Assembly: GCA_946626595.1 (NCBI GenBank) | Contig: CAMOUQ010000002.1 | Coordinates: 41,676-105,675 of the forward strand | Length of the DNA: 64,000 nucleotides | DNA from: an uncultured Prevotellaceae bacterium | Lineage (GTDB): Bacteria > Bacteroidota > Bacteroidia > Bacteroidales > Bacteroidaceae | Direction: 5' to 3' | Part shown: positions 10,450 to 19,314 of the stretch, one piece after another | How positions within the stretch are numbered: the first letter of the stretch is position 1 | Layout: every line of letters begins with the position of its first letter | Translations under genes and position numbers: made by a program | Notes under the pieces: model-generated | Database searches by the model: none | Told to the model about the DNA's origin: nothing | The model's input: only the letters and a program-made list of their open reading frames with translations

Positions 10450-10481
10450 TTTGCCCAGGACAGAAGAAAATCGTATCTTTG
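10450..10481 (+). promoter_or_regulatory. Bacteroidetes-type promoter for the GH28-GH105 gene
   Basis: TTTG (10450-10453) - 20 bp - TATCTTTG (10474-10481). Confidence 0.75.
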
Positions 10482-10601
10482 TAGTGATGTTACAAATCCC
10501 AAGATATTATCACCCGAAACGTATGAATAATAATACGTGTGCACGCGCATTACTAAACACTTCTATTTCTATCCTCTTCTAAAAACGATACCCAAACGAC
10601 T

Positions 10602-13013
10602 ATGAAAAAGACAATTCTGCTATGCCTCATGTTGCTGGCGACTCTCATTGCATCGACTGCCGACGCCCAGAAGCAACCCGATGTCTGGCCCAACGGCGAA
10701 CCGATGGACCAGTGGTTTGCCGATACGGCCAAGGTCAATTCCCAGCTGCTGGGACGCCGATACGTCGTCACCCGACATGGCGTGCGCAGCAAGTGTCCCG
10801 ACGTGCAGACCAAGGCCCTGCAGGCCGTCATCGACCAGGCTGCCCATGAGGGCGGCGGCATAGTCGTCATACCCAAGGGCACCTTCCTGACGGGGTCGCT
10901 CTTCTTCCGTCCGGGCACGCATCTGCACCTCGAGAAGGGTGCCGTGCTGAAGGGCTCGCAGTCGATTGCCGACTATCCCGTCGTAGAGACGCGCATCGAG
11001 GGACAGACGTGCAAGTACTTTGCCGCACTGGTCAATGCCGACCACGTCGACGGATTCACCATCACCGGCCCTGGCACCATCGACGGCAGCGGCAAATCCT
11101 TCTGGCAGGCCTTCTGGATTCGTCGCTCGTGGAACCCCGAATGCACCAACAAGGACGAGCAGCGTCCGCGCCTCACCTTTATCTCTAACTCCAGCAACGT
11201 AACCCTGCAGGATGTCAGGCTGATAAACTCTCCGTTTTGGACCAATCACATATACAAGTGCGACCACGTCCGATTCCTCGACCTCTACATCTATTCCTCC
11301 ACCACCGACATCAAGGGACCCTCCACCGACGCCATCGACATCGATGCCTGTCACGACGTGGTGGTGCGCGGCTGCTACATGAACGTCAACGACGATGCCG
11401 TGGTCCTGAAGGGCGGCAAGGGCACCTTCGCCGACCAGGCACCCGAGAACGGACCTTGCTACAACATACTCGTGGAGCGCTGTCACTATGGGACGGTGCA
11501 CGGCTGCATCACGGTGGGTTCGGAGAGCCTGCACGACTGGAACATCGTCATGCGCAACTGCGTGGCCGACGACACGCGCAACGTCCTCTGGCTGAAGATG
11601 CGCCCCGACACGCCCCAGCACTACGAGTGGATGCGCATCGAGGGCCTGTCGGGCCGATGCCGCAACTTCCTGCTCGTGCGCCCCTGGACGCAGTTCTACG
11701 CCAAGGGCAATCGCGACGACATGCCCCTGTCGCGATGCAACGACATCGCATTCAGCAACATCAGCATGCAATGCGAGCAGTTCCTCCACGTCGAGGGGTC
11801 GGACAAGTACAGCCTGCGCAATTTCTCTTTCTCCGACATTGCCTGCACGGAGAAGCACACCTCCACCCGTCGCCCCTTGCCCATCATCAACTGCCGCGTG
11901 GAGAACGTCGTCATCAACAGCCAGCCCTATTCGCCACATTCGTCAGCCCAAGGCGACAGCATCATCCAGGTGGCACGCCAGGCCAACGCATACTTCATGC
12001 AGCACAACCCCGACCCCACCGTCGAATCCTTTGTCCACAACAAACGACGCCCCAGCCACATCTGGACGCGCGGCGTCTACTACGAAGGCCTCATGGCCCT
12101 CTACGACGTCTGTCGCGACAGCACATACCTCGACTATACCGACCGCTGGGCCAACCACCATCGCTGGGCGCCGTGCGGCAATATGCGCACTACGCATGCC
12201 GACAACCAATGTTGCATGCAGACCTACCTGGAACGCTATCGCATGACCCACGACCAGCGCATGCTGCAGGCCGTCCGGCACAATCTCGACCACCAGATGC
12301 AGACGCAACGCGTGAGCTACTGGACGTGGATAGATGCCATACAGATGGCCATGCCCGTGTATGCACAGATGTACGGGACGACGGGCGAGCGAAGCTACAT
12401 CGACTATGCCATGCGGGCCTACCAGTGGTGCAGGAACGAGTGCGGAGGAGGCCTCTATAATAAGGAAGAAGGCCTGTGGTGGAGAGACAAGGACTTCGTG
12501 CCACCCTACAAGGAAAAGGACGGAGCCAACTGCTACTGGAGCCGCGGCAACGGGTGGGTGTATGCAGCACTGGTCAGGGTGATGGACGAACTGTCGCCCG
12601 ACGACCCCTACTTCGCCCAACTGCATGCCGACTACATGTCGATGAGCCGTGCCTTGTTGGCCTGTCAGCGCGAGGATGGCTTCTGGAACGTCAGCCTTGC
12701 CTCGCCCACGACCTTCGGCGGCAAGGAACTGACGGGCACCTCCCTCTTCCTCTACGGCATGGCCTGGGGCATACGCCGTGGCTATCTCCAGGACGAGGCC
12801 TACCTCCTGGCCTGCGACAGGGCCTGGCAGGGTATGGCTCGCGAAGCAGTGCATGCCAACGGATTCCTCGGCTGGGTGCAGGGCACAGGCAAACAGCCCT
12901 CCGACGGGCAGCCTCTCTCCTACTCTCGCGTGCCTGACTTCGAAGACTACGGACTCGGATGCTTCCTCCTTGGGGCGGTGGAGTATTATAAGGTTAAAAA
13001 GTTAAAAAGTTAA
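10602..13013 (+). CDS. Bifunctional GH28 (polygalacturonase-like) - GH105 (unsaturated rhamnogalacturonyl/glucuronyl hydrolase) fusion, secreted
   Basis: Signal peptide; parallel beta-helix GH28 motifs (STDAIDIDACHDVVV..NDDAVVLKGG, VHGCITVGSES); C-terminal half GH105-like (TRGVYYEGLMALYDV, WTWIDAIQMAMPVYAQM, YWSRGNGWVYAALVRVMDELS). Confidence 0.85.
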   Translation: MKKTILLCLMLLATLIASTADAQKQPDVWPNGEPMDQWFADTAKVNSQLLGRRYVVTRHGVRSKCPDVQTKALQAVIDQAAHEGGGIVVIPKGTFLTGSLFFRPGTHLHLEKGAVLKGSQSIADYPVVETRIEGQTCKYFAALVNADHVDGFTITGPGTIDGSGKSFWQAFWIRRSWNPECTNKDEQRPRLTFISNSSNVTLQDVRLINSPFWTNHIYKCDHVRFLDLYIYSSTTDIKGPSTDAIDIDACHDVVVRGCYMNVNDDAVVLKGGKGTFADQAPENGPCYNILVERCHYGTVHGCITVGSESLHDWNIVMRNCVADDTRNVLWLKMRPDTPQHYEWMRIEGLSGRCRNFLLVRPWTQFYAKGNRDDMPLSRCNDIAFSNISMQCEQFLHVEGSDKYSLRNFSFSDIACTEKHTSTRRPLPIINCRVENVVINSQPYSPHSSAQGDSIIQVARQANAYFMQHNPDPTVESFVHNKRRPSHIWTRGVYYEGLMALYDVCRDSTYLDYTDRWANHHRWAPCGNMRTTHADNQCCMQTYLERYRMTHDQRMLQAVRHNLDHQMQTQRVSYWTWIDAIQMAMPVYAQMYGTTGERSYIDYAMRAYQWCRNECGGGLYNKEEGLWWRDKDFVPPYKEKDGANCYWSRGNGWVYAALVRVMDELSPDDPYFAQLHADYMSMSRALLACQREDGFWNVSLASPTTFGGKELTGTSLFLYGMAWGIRRGYLQDEAYLLACDRAWQGMAREAVHANGFLGWVQGTGKQPSDGQPLSYSRVPDFEDYGLGCFLLGAVEYYKVKKLKS

Positions 13014-13032
13014 AAGGTTAAAATGTTAAAAG
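12993..13032. repeat. 8-bp tandem array GTTAAAAN x5
   Basis: gttaaaaa gttaaaaa gttaaaag gttaaaat gttaaaag; includes stop codon of the preceding CDS. Confidence 0.9.
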
Positions 13033-13099
13033 GTTCTTGCTACGCAAGCGGCAGAGCCGAGCGAACAGGTTAAAAGATTCGAGCAAAAAAGTTTATAGA

Positions 13100-15673
13100 G
13101 TGAAACGCATAGCGATATATTGCATATTGATTGTCGCCTGGGGACTGACCGCAATGGCGCAGTCGTGGCCCGAGGCTGGGACGGAGACAAAGGCCGGAGT
13201 GCGCTGGTGGTGGCTGGGCTCGGCTCTCAGCGAGGCCGACATGCAGTGGAGCCTACGGCAGTATGCCCAGGCCGGCATCGGCACCGTGGAGATTACCCCC
13301 ATATATGGCGTACAGGGCAACGAAGCCAACGAACTGTCTTTCCTCTCTCCACCCTGGATGAGGATGTTGCAAGCCGTGGAGGACGAGGCACGGGAAAGGG
13401 GCATTCTGGTCGACATGAACTGTGGCACGGGGTGGCCCTTCGGAGGTCCCACTACGCTCATCGAAGAGGCAGCCTGCAAAGCCGTTTTCCTCGTGGATAC
13501 CGTCCTCGCCGGACATGCTCCCGTCCGACAGCTCGACAGCAGGGAACAGCCCTTCGCTCGTCTGCTTTGCGAGCGGCGCCATCCGCTGACCGAAGGCCGG
13601 CAACTCGTCATTCGCCTCTACATGAGCCGTACGCGCCAGATGGTGAAACGTGCTGCACCAGGTGGCGAAGGGTACGTCATCGACCACTTCGACCGACAGG
13701 CTGTCCGCCACTATCTGGAACGCTTCGACAAGGCCTTTGCCAACAACGCCACCACCCTGCCCCACAGTTTCTTCAACGACAGCTATGAGGTGTATGGCGC
13801 CAACTGGACGCCCACGTTGCTCTCCGAATTTCGTCGGCGCCGGGGCTATGCCCTGGAGGACCGCCTGCCACAATTGCTTGGCCTACAGGACGATGGCAAC
13901 CAAACGCTGAGCGACTATCGCGAGACGCTGAGCGACCTCTTGCTGGAGAACTTCACCCAGCAGTGGACCGCCTGGGCCCATGCCCACAACGCACTCACGC
14001 GCAACCAGGCTCACGGTTCGCCTGCCAACCTGCTCGACATCTATGCGGCTGTCGACATACCAGAGATCGAGGGCTTCGGCCTCTCCTCGTTTGGCATCAA
14101 GGGCCTGCGCACGGACCATGGCTACACACGCAAGAACGACAGCGACGTATCGATGCTCAAGTATGCCTCCTCCGCAGCCCACGTCATGGGACGCCCACAT
14201 GTGTCCAGCGAGACCTTCACCTGGCTCACCGAACACTTCCGCACCTCACTCTCGCAGATGAAGCCCGACCTCGACCTGATGTTCACCTGCGGCGTCAACC
14301 GGATGTTCTTCCACGGAACGTGCTACTCGCCGCCCTCTGCCCCCTGGCCAGGGTGGAAATTCTATGCTTCGGTGGACATGAGCCCCACGAACAGCATCTG
14401 GCGCGACGCACCCTACCTGATGCAATATATCGAGCGCTGCCAGAGTTTCCTGCAGATGGGACAAACTGACAACGACTTCCTGGTCTACCTGCCCGTGCGC
14501 GACATGTGGCGACAGCGCCTCGCACCAGGCGAACGAGGCCTCCTCATGCAGTTCGACATCCACAGCATGGCCCGCAAGGCTCCACAGTTCATCCGCAGCA
14601 TTCAGCGCATCGACAGCCTGGGCTACGACTGCGACTACATCAGCGACCGACAGCTGCAACGCGTCCGCGTCGTCGACGGGCAACTACTGACCGAGGGAGG
14701 CACACGCTATCGCGGACTGATTATCCCCAGCGGCACCACCATCGACGAACGTCTCCGTTCCACACTCTCTGCCATCACCTCACAGGCCGCCCACCTTGTC
14801 ATCTACGGAGAGGACGATGCCCAGATGTCGCGCCTGGCAAAGGCTGAACCCATGCGCTCGCAGCTCCATCTGCGTGCCATCCGTCGGCAGAACGATTCTG
14901 GCCATCACTACTTCATTGCCAACCTTACTCCTGCGGACGTCGAAGCCTTCGTACCCCTGGCTGTAGGCTATGCCGCTGCCACTTGGTTCAATCCCATGGA
15001 CGGCAGCACACGACCTGCCACCATCGACAGCGGCAGACTCCACATTCGCCTCCGTTCTGGCGAAAGCCGCATCCTGCTGACGCAGGAAACAGGACAGAGG
15101 CCTGCGCTCGATGCCAGCCACGCATCTGGTCTCATCATGGTCCATGCTCCGTCCTACGTCCCCCAGTGCATCGACCTGACCGCTCGCCCATGGACACTTT
15201 CATTCCTCTCCTCTGCCCCAAAGGTGGACAAGACTTTCCGTCTGCCCCGACTACAGACGTGGGAAACCTTGGACGACGACTCCGTGCGTGCCACGATGGG
15301 GACAGGCGTATACACCACCACCTTCAGCATGAAAGTTCGCGATGCAGAGGGAGCGTGGAATATAGAGTTGGGAGACGTGCGCGAGAGTGCCCGTGTGTAC
15401 CTGAATGGCAAGTACCTGGGATGTGCCTGGGCTGCACCCTTCTCACTCTCTTGCCAGGATGCTCTCCGCAAGGGAAAGAACACGTTACGCATAGAGGTCA
15501 CCAACTTGCCTGCCAACCGCATTGCAGAACTCGACCGCCAGAACTATCCTTGGCGACGCATGAAGGAAATCAACGTCGTCGACATCAACTACAAGTCCAC
15601 AAAATACAACCGCTGGACACCAGTGCCCAGCGGTTTGAACTCGGAAGTAAAACTTGTAAGAGGCGATGACTGA
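13100..15673 (+). CDS. GH106-like alpha-L-rhamnosidase, secreted
   Basis: TKAGVRWWWLGSALSEADMQWSLRQYAQAGIGTVEITPIYGV, MNCGTGWPFGG, beta-galactosidase jelly-roll-like C-terminus; likely GTG start at 13100. Confidence 0.75.
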   Translation: MKRIAIYCILIVAWGLTAMAQSWPEAGTETKAGVRWWWLGSALSEADMQWSLRQYAQAGIGTVEITPIYGVQGNEANELSFLSPPWMRMLQAVEDEARERGILVDMNCGTGWPFGGPTTLIEEAACKAVFLVDTVLAGHAPVRQLDSREQPFARLLCERRHPLTEGRQLVIRLYMSRTRQMVKRAAPGGEGYVIDHFDRQAVRHYLERFDKAFANNATTLPHSFFNDSYEVYGANWTPTLLSEFRRRRGYALEDRLPQLLGLQDDGNQTLSDYRETLSDLLLENFTQQWTAWAHAHNALTRNQAHGSPANLLDIYAAVDIPEIEGFGLSSFGIKGLRTDHGYTRKNDSDVSMLKYASSAAHVMGRPHVSSETFTWLTEHFRTSLSQMKPDLDLMFTCGVNRMFFHGTCYSPPSAPWPGWKFYASVDMSPTNSIWRDAPYLMQYIERCQSFLQMGQTDNDFLVYLPVRDMWRQRLAPGERGLLMQFDIHSMARKAPQFIRSIQRIDSLGYDCDYISDRQLQRVRVVDGQLLTEGGTRYRGLIIPSGTTIDERLRSTLSAITSQAAHLVIYGEDDAQMSRLAKAEPMRSQLHLRAIRRQNDSGHHYFIANLTPADVEAFVPLAVGYAAATWFNPMDGSTRPATIDSGRLHIRLRSGESRILLTQETGQRPALDASHASGLIMVHAPSYVPQCIDLTARPWTLSFLSSAPKVDKTFRLPRLQTWETLDDDSVRATMGTGVYTTTFSMKVRDAEGAWNIELGDVRESARVYLNGKYLGCAWAAPFSLSCQDALRKGKNTLRIEVTNLPANRIAELDRQNYPWRRMKEINVVDINYKSTKYNRWTPVPSGLNSEVKLVRGDD

Positions 15674-15682
15674 AAGATGCCA

Positions 15683-17911
15683 TCAACGCACCAGCTTGCG
15701 GGTCTCTATGCGGCCGTCTTCCGTAGAACTGCGTTGCAGATAGATGCCACGAACGGGTGGTGACGACAGACGGTGGCCCTGCAGGTCGTAGTAGCCAGTG
15801 GCTTGTGCTCTAGCTTGTAAGGGCGCAACAGGGGTAACCTGCTGGATGTCGGCCTCCACGAAAGTAAATATCATGTCGGAGCGATCCAATGTGCCCGAGC
15901 CCCAGAACCAGTCGTCAGGAAACTTGCGTGCCCTGATTTGCATGTTGCTGCTGGAGGGACTGTTGATGCGATACATCGATACGGCCGTCTTCAGCCCCGA
16001 CTGCGAGGGAGACTGGTTGCCCGTATAGTTGATGGTGAGAACGGCAGGCGTGTCGGAGGTACCAATGCGGTCGGCCGAGGCTATGGTACGGTTGGCGGCA
16101 GAGATATATTTGTCCGTCCCTACATTGCGGAACGAGAAACCCTCGCCCATTGGCTGTATGTCCCACATCAGAGCCGTATCGTCCCACCGATATTCCTCAG
16201 TCGAACCCAGCGTTCCGTTGCTGTTGAAGCAGAGATACTTGGGATTTCCGGCTATGGTGGTGCCAGAGTTGAAGGGCACGGTAGCATAGTTCAGAATGCG
16301 ATAATACTTGCCTTCCTTGGGCGTGAAGGTTGACGTGCCTGCAGGTGTGCCACCACCAGGACGCATGTATTCGTCGTTTACGGCCACTACGGCCGAATAG
16401 GCCGATTCGCCCTCCTCCACCAGCGTCTTCAGACGGAAGAAATAGAGCTTCCCTTCCGTGAGGTTGCGCACTACGGCATAGGCATAAGAGGGACGCAGGC
16501 GCTGTATCTCCACGAATTCCTTACCGTCCTCCGACATTTCCAACACGTTGGCCACAGCCTCCGGCTCGTTGTTTGTCCAGTTGATTCTGGCCGTTGTCGG
16601 GTTCAGCAGGGTGGCCGTCACATCGGTTGGATACATCACGAAGGCCGTCTTACAGGCCAGACTGTTGATGTAGTGTTCGATGTTCGTATACCCACCCCCC
16701 AGCGTTTTCGCTGTGGCATCGTTCTTCGAAGGGTCGAGTCCGTTCTCGCGTTCCCATGCGTCACTCATGCCATCGCGGTCGTTGTCCTCGACGGGAGTGC
16801 CGCCAGCCACCTTGCCAATGCCGCCCACGTCCTCCTCGTTAGCGATGAAGGCTCCCTTCGTGCCTAACGAGGTCAGTTGACTGATGAGACGTCGATCGTG
16901 GATGTCCCTGACACGTGAGGCTCCCACGTGGTCCACGATTTCGTAGTAAGCCTCTTCGGCTGTCTGCAGGTTCATGGGGCCGTTGCACTTCAGCGTGGGC
17001 TCACTCATGGGCGTGGCGCTATTGTGGTCGGTTATGAGAGTGCCGTTCAGCTTTCCGTCTTTGTTGCCGTCGTAGTAGTTGCCGGTACTGTAGAGATGGT
17101 CGGTCGCTGTCCAGTCGTCGAAGTATTTGTCGCCTGTGGTGTTCGGTCCGGCTATGAAGTAGTTGTTCATCACGTCCTGATAGTTGTCGCCTGCCGAGTG
17201 TCCGCCTATGATGCCCATGGCATAGTTGTAGACGACGTTGTTGTAGTATTGCAGGTAGCACTTCATCTTGGGGTTTCGGCTCTTGTTGTCAATCCAAAGG
17301 CAGTGGCTGATGGTCCAGTTGCGCGTGCCGTCGGTAATGCTGCCGAAGCGCTGCGGCTCTATGCCCTCGGATATGATGCAGTTTTGCCAAGTGATGTTGT
17401 TGGCATCCTTGATGTGGACGTCGTCCCACGGTCCCCACGATATGCTGCAATGGTCCAGAATGACGTTGCTGCAGTTGTCCAGCGTCAGCGTACATTTACT
17501 CTGGTTCACACTCTTTCCCCCTCGCATGCGCAGATAGCGGATGATAATGTTGGAATTGCCAGAGGCTATGACGCGTCCGCCGTAGACGGTAATGCCCTCG
17601 CCAGGCGCAGTCTGCCCGGCTATGGTGATATTGCTGGCAATCGTTATGGCCTTGTTGGTGATATCTATCACGCCACCAACGTCGAAGACGACTATACGTC
17701 CCGACTTGCTTACGGCATCGGCCAACGAACCTGCCCCCTCTGCATTCAGATTAGTGACATGCACCACTGTCCCAGCTCGTCCGCCTGTGGCGAATGCGCC
17801 AAAGCCTTCTGCCCCAGGGAATGCAAGTTGCTGGGCATGAAGGGGAATGAGTGGCAGAAGAAAGAAGAGAACATTAGAAACTCGTCTCCAGAAAAGGGAA
17901 TCTTTCATCAT
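15683..17911 (-). CDS. Pectate lyase (PL1-like) with fibronectin-III-like region and Prevotella-type C-terminus
   Basis: AFPGAEGFGAFATGGRAGTVVHVTNLNAEGAGSL, NVILDHCSISWGPWDD, RNPKMKCYLQYYNNVVYN; C-term YYDLQGHRL..GIYLQR. Confidence 0.88.
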   Translation of the reverse strand: MMKDSLFWRRVSNVLFFLLPLIPLHAQQLAFPGAEGFGAFATGGRAGTVVHVTNLNAEGAGSLADAVSKSGRIVVFDVGGVIDITNKAITIASNITIAGQTAPGEGITVYGGRVIASGNSNIIIRYLRMRGGKSVNQSKCTLTLDNCSNVILDHCSISWGPWDDVHIKDANNITWQNCIISEGIEPQRFGSITDGTRNWTISHCLWIDNKSRNPKMKCYLQYYNNVVYNYAMGIIGGHSAGDNYQDVMNNYFIAGPNTTGDKYFDDWTATDHLYSTGNYYDGNKDGKLNGTLITDHNSATPMSEPTLKCNGPMNLQTAEEAYYEIVDHVGASRVRDIHDRRLISQLTSLGTKGAFIANEEDVGGIGKVAGGTPVEDNDRDGMSDAWERENGLDPSKNDATAKTLGGGYTNIEHYINSLACKTAFVMYPTDVTATLLNPTTARINWTNNEPEAVANVLEMSEDGKEFVEIQRLRPSYAYAVVRNLTEGKLYFFRLKTLVEEGESAYSAVVAVNDEYMRPGGGTPAGTSTFTPKEGKYYRILNYATVPFNSGTTIAGNPKYLCFNSNGTLGSTEEYRWDDTALMWDIQPMGEGFSFRNVGTDKYISAANRTIASADRIGTSDTPAVLTINYTGNQSPSQSGLKTAVSMYRINSPSSSNMQIRARKFPDDWFWGSGTLDRSDMIFTFVEADIQQVTPVAPLQARAQATGYYDLQGHRLSSPPVRGIYLQRSSTEDGRIETRKLVR

Positions 17912-17929
17912 GCAACGTTTTATTATGCA

Positions 17930-17956
17930 GAAGGGCACCTCTGCGAAGTGCCCTTC
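17930..17956. terminator. Hairpin between the DUF4332 and PL1 genes
   Basis: GAAGGGCAC / GTGCCCTTC. Confidence 0.55.
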
Positions 17957-17975
17957 TTATGGTCAAAAAAATAAT

Positions 17976-18383
17976 TTAGTATTCCATCACTGCAGGCAGT
18001 TCTTTGGCCTGCTCCACCATCTTCTCCACCTCGCTGACAGCAGGAACGCGACGCACGAGATGCTTCTCGGCGTTCACCTCCTCTAATTTGGCCTGCAGGT
18101 TGGCAGGAACACGATGCTTCAATTCCTTCACAGTGTCCACTCCGGCAGCTTCCAACAACTCCGAGAACTGTGGACCGACGCCATTGATGCGCATCAGGTC
18201 GCAATGGTTTGTCCAGGTAAGGATGAGTTTGGGTGAAATGCCTGTGGCTTCAGCCAGTTCGGCACGTCCGGCAGGTTTTGCACACTTCGCCAAAAGGGCA
18301 TCGGTGCTCTCAACCCCAGCAGCAATAAGTTTCTCGGCATACACAGCACCGATACCTTCCACATCAACAATCTTGTAGTTCAT
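17976..18383 (-). CDS. DUF4332 / helix-hairpin-helix protein
   Basis: YKIVDVEGIGAVYAEKLIAAGVESTDALL, MRINGVGPQFSELLEAAGVDTVKEL. Confidence 0.8.
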   Translation of the reverse strand: MNYKIVDVEGIGAVYAEKLIAAGVESTDALLAKCAKPAGRAELAEATGISPKLILTWTNHCDLMRINGVGPQFSELLEAAGVDTVKELKHRVPANLQAKLEEVNAEKHLVRRVPAVSEVEKMVEQAKELPAVMEY

Positions 18384-18429
18384 AGCATACGTTTTTAGGG
18401 TTAAACAATAAGTTGACGCTACGAAATTA

Positions 18430-18470
18430 CAAAAAAAAGAAATCCCCTCCAAGCGATGAAGGGGATTTTC
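18430..18470 (-). terminator. Intrinsic terminator after rplU-rpmA
   Basis: AAATCCCCTccaagcgatgaAGGGGATTTT flanked by A/T runs. Confidence 0.75.
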
Positions 18471-18493
18471 TTTTTGTTCTGAGTGTGTTCTAC

Positions 18494-18751
18494 TTATGCT
18501 TCAGGCATAACGCTAACGGTGGAGCGGTCGCGGCGACCCTTCTTGAACGTTACGATTCCGTCCTTCAGGGCATACAGGGTATTGTCCTTACCCATAGCCA
18601 CACCTTCGCCTGCATAGTGGCGTGTGCCACGCTGACGGACGATGATGTTGCCGGCGATGCACTTCTCACCACCGAAAATCTTAACACCTAATCTTTGGGC
18701 AGCGCTCTCGCGGCCGTTCTTAGAACTACCTACACCTTTTTTATGTGCCAT
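18494..18751 (-). CDS. rpmA: 50S ribosomal protein L27
   Basis: [51 protein letters not shown]. Confidence 0.97.
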   Translation of the reverse strand: MAHKKGVGSSKNGRESAAQRLGVKIFGGEKCIAGNIIVRQRGTRHYAGEGVAMGKDNTLYALKDGIVTFKKGRRDRSTVSVMPEA

Positions 18752-18774
18752 ACGTTTGTCCTCCTAATTAATTG

Positions 18775-19092
18775 TTAAGCAATAACTTCCTTGATAGTCA
18801 GCTCTGTGAACTGCTGACGATGACCATTGAGCTTACGATAGCCCTTGCGACGCTTCTTGTGGAAGACGAGCACCTTGTCGCCCTTTACCAGGGGACTTAC
18901 TACCTCGGCTACAACCTTAGCACCCTCGATGGCGGGAGCACCTACGGTGATGGCACCGTCGTTGTCTACCAACAACACTCTCTCAAACTCAACAGTCTGG
19001 CCAGCCTCTGCACCCACGATGTGGTGTACAAACAGTTTCTTGCCGGCTTCCGTGCGGAACTGTTGACCGTTAATCTCTACGATTGCGTACAT
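18775..19092 (-). CDS. rplU: 50S ribosomal protein L21
   Basis: [53 protein letters not shown]. Confidence 0.97.
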   Translation of the reverse strand: MYAIVEINGQQFRTEAGKKLFVHHIVGAEAGQTVEFERVLLVDNDGAITVGAPAIEGAKVVAEVVSPLVKGDKVLVFHKKRRKGYRKLNGHRQQFTELTIKEVIA

Positions 19093-19211
19093 TATTTAAT
19101 AATTATTTAACGGGTTTCACCGCAGGGCGGAACCATCTCGTGGTCCTCTTATTCGAGCCTGTGCGGCATAAATCGGCTGCAAAGATACTACTTTTCTTTT
19201 ATCTGACCAAA
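19093..19211 (-). promoter_or_regulatory. rplU promoter and structured ~80-nt 5' leader
   Basis: Minus strand TTTG (19208-19211)-20 bp-TATCTTTG (19180-19187); leader can form GCCGCA/UGCGGU outer stem with inner alternatives. Confidence 0.6.
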
Positions 19212-19314
19212 TATTTCCATGCTTTTTTGCTTCGTCATTCAGTAACTATAGACAAAGCCATGGTTGTTGTCTGCACTCCGGCACTACTTTATCATCGCCA
19301 TGGGCACAGTCGTC

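Noticed and set aside
10290-10550. 86-aa minus-strand ORF in the large intergenic region
   Set aside because: Overlaps the plus-strand promoter of the GH28-GH105 gene; no domain or lipobox/signal support.
10620-11939. 439-aa minus-strand ORF opposite GH28-GH105
   Set aside because: Antisense ORF fully inside a well-supported CDS; no domain features.
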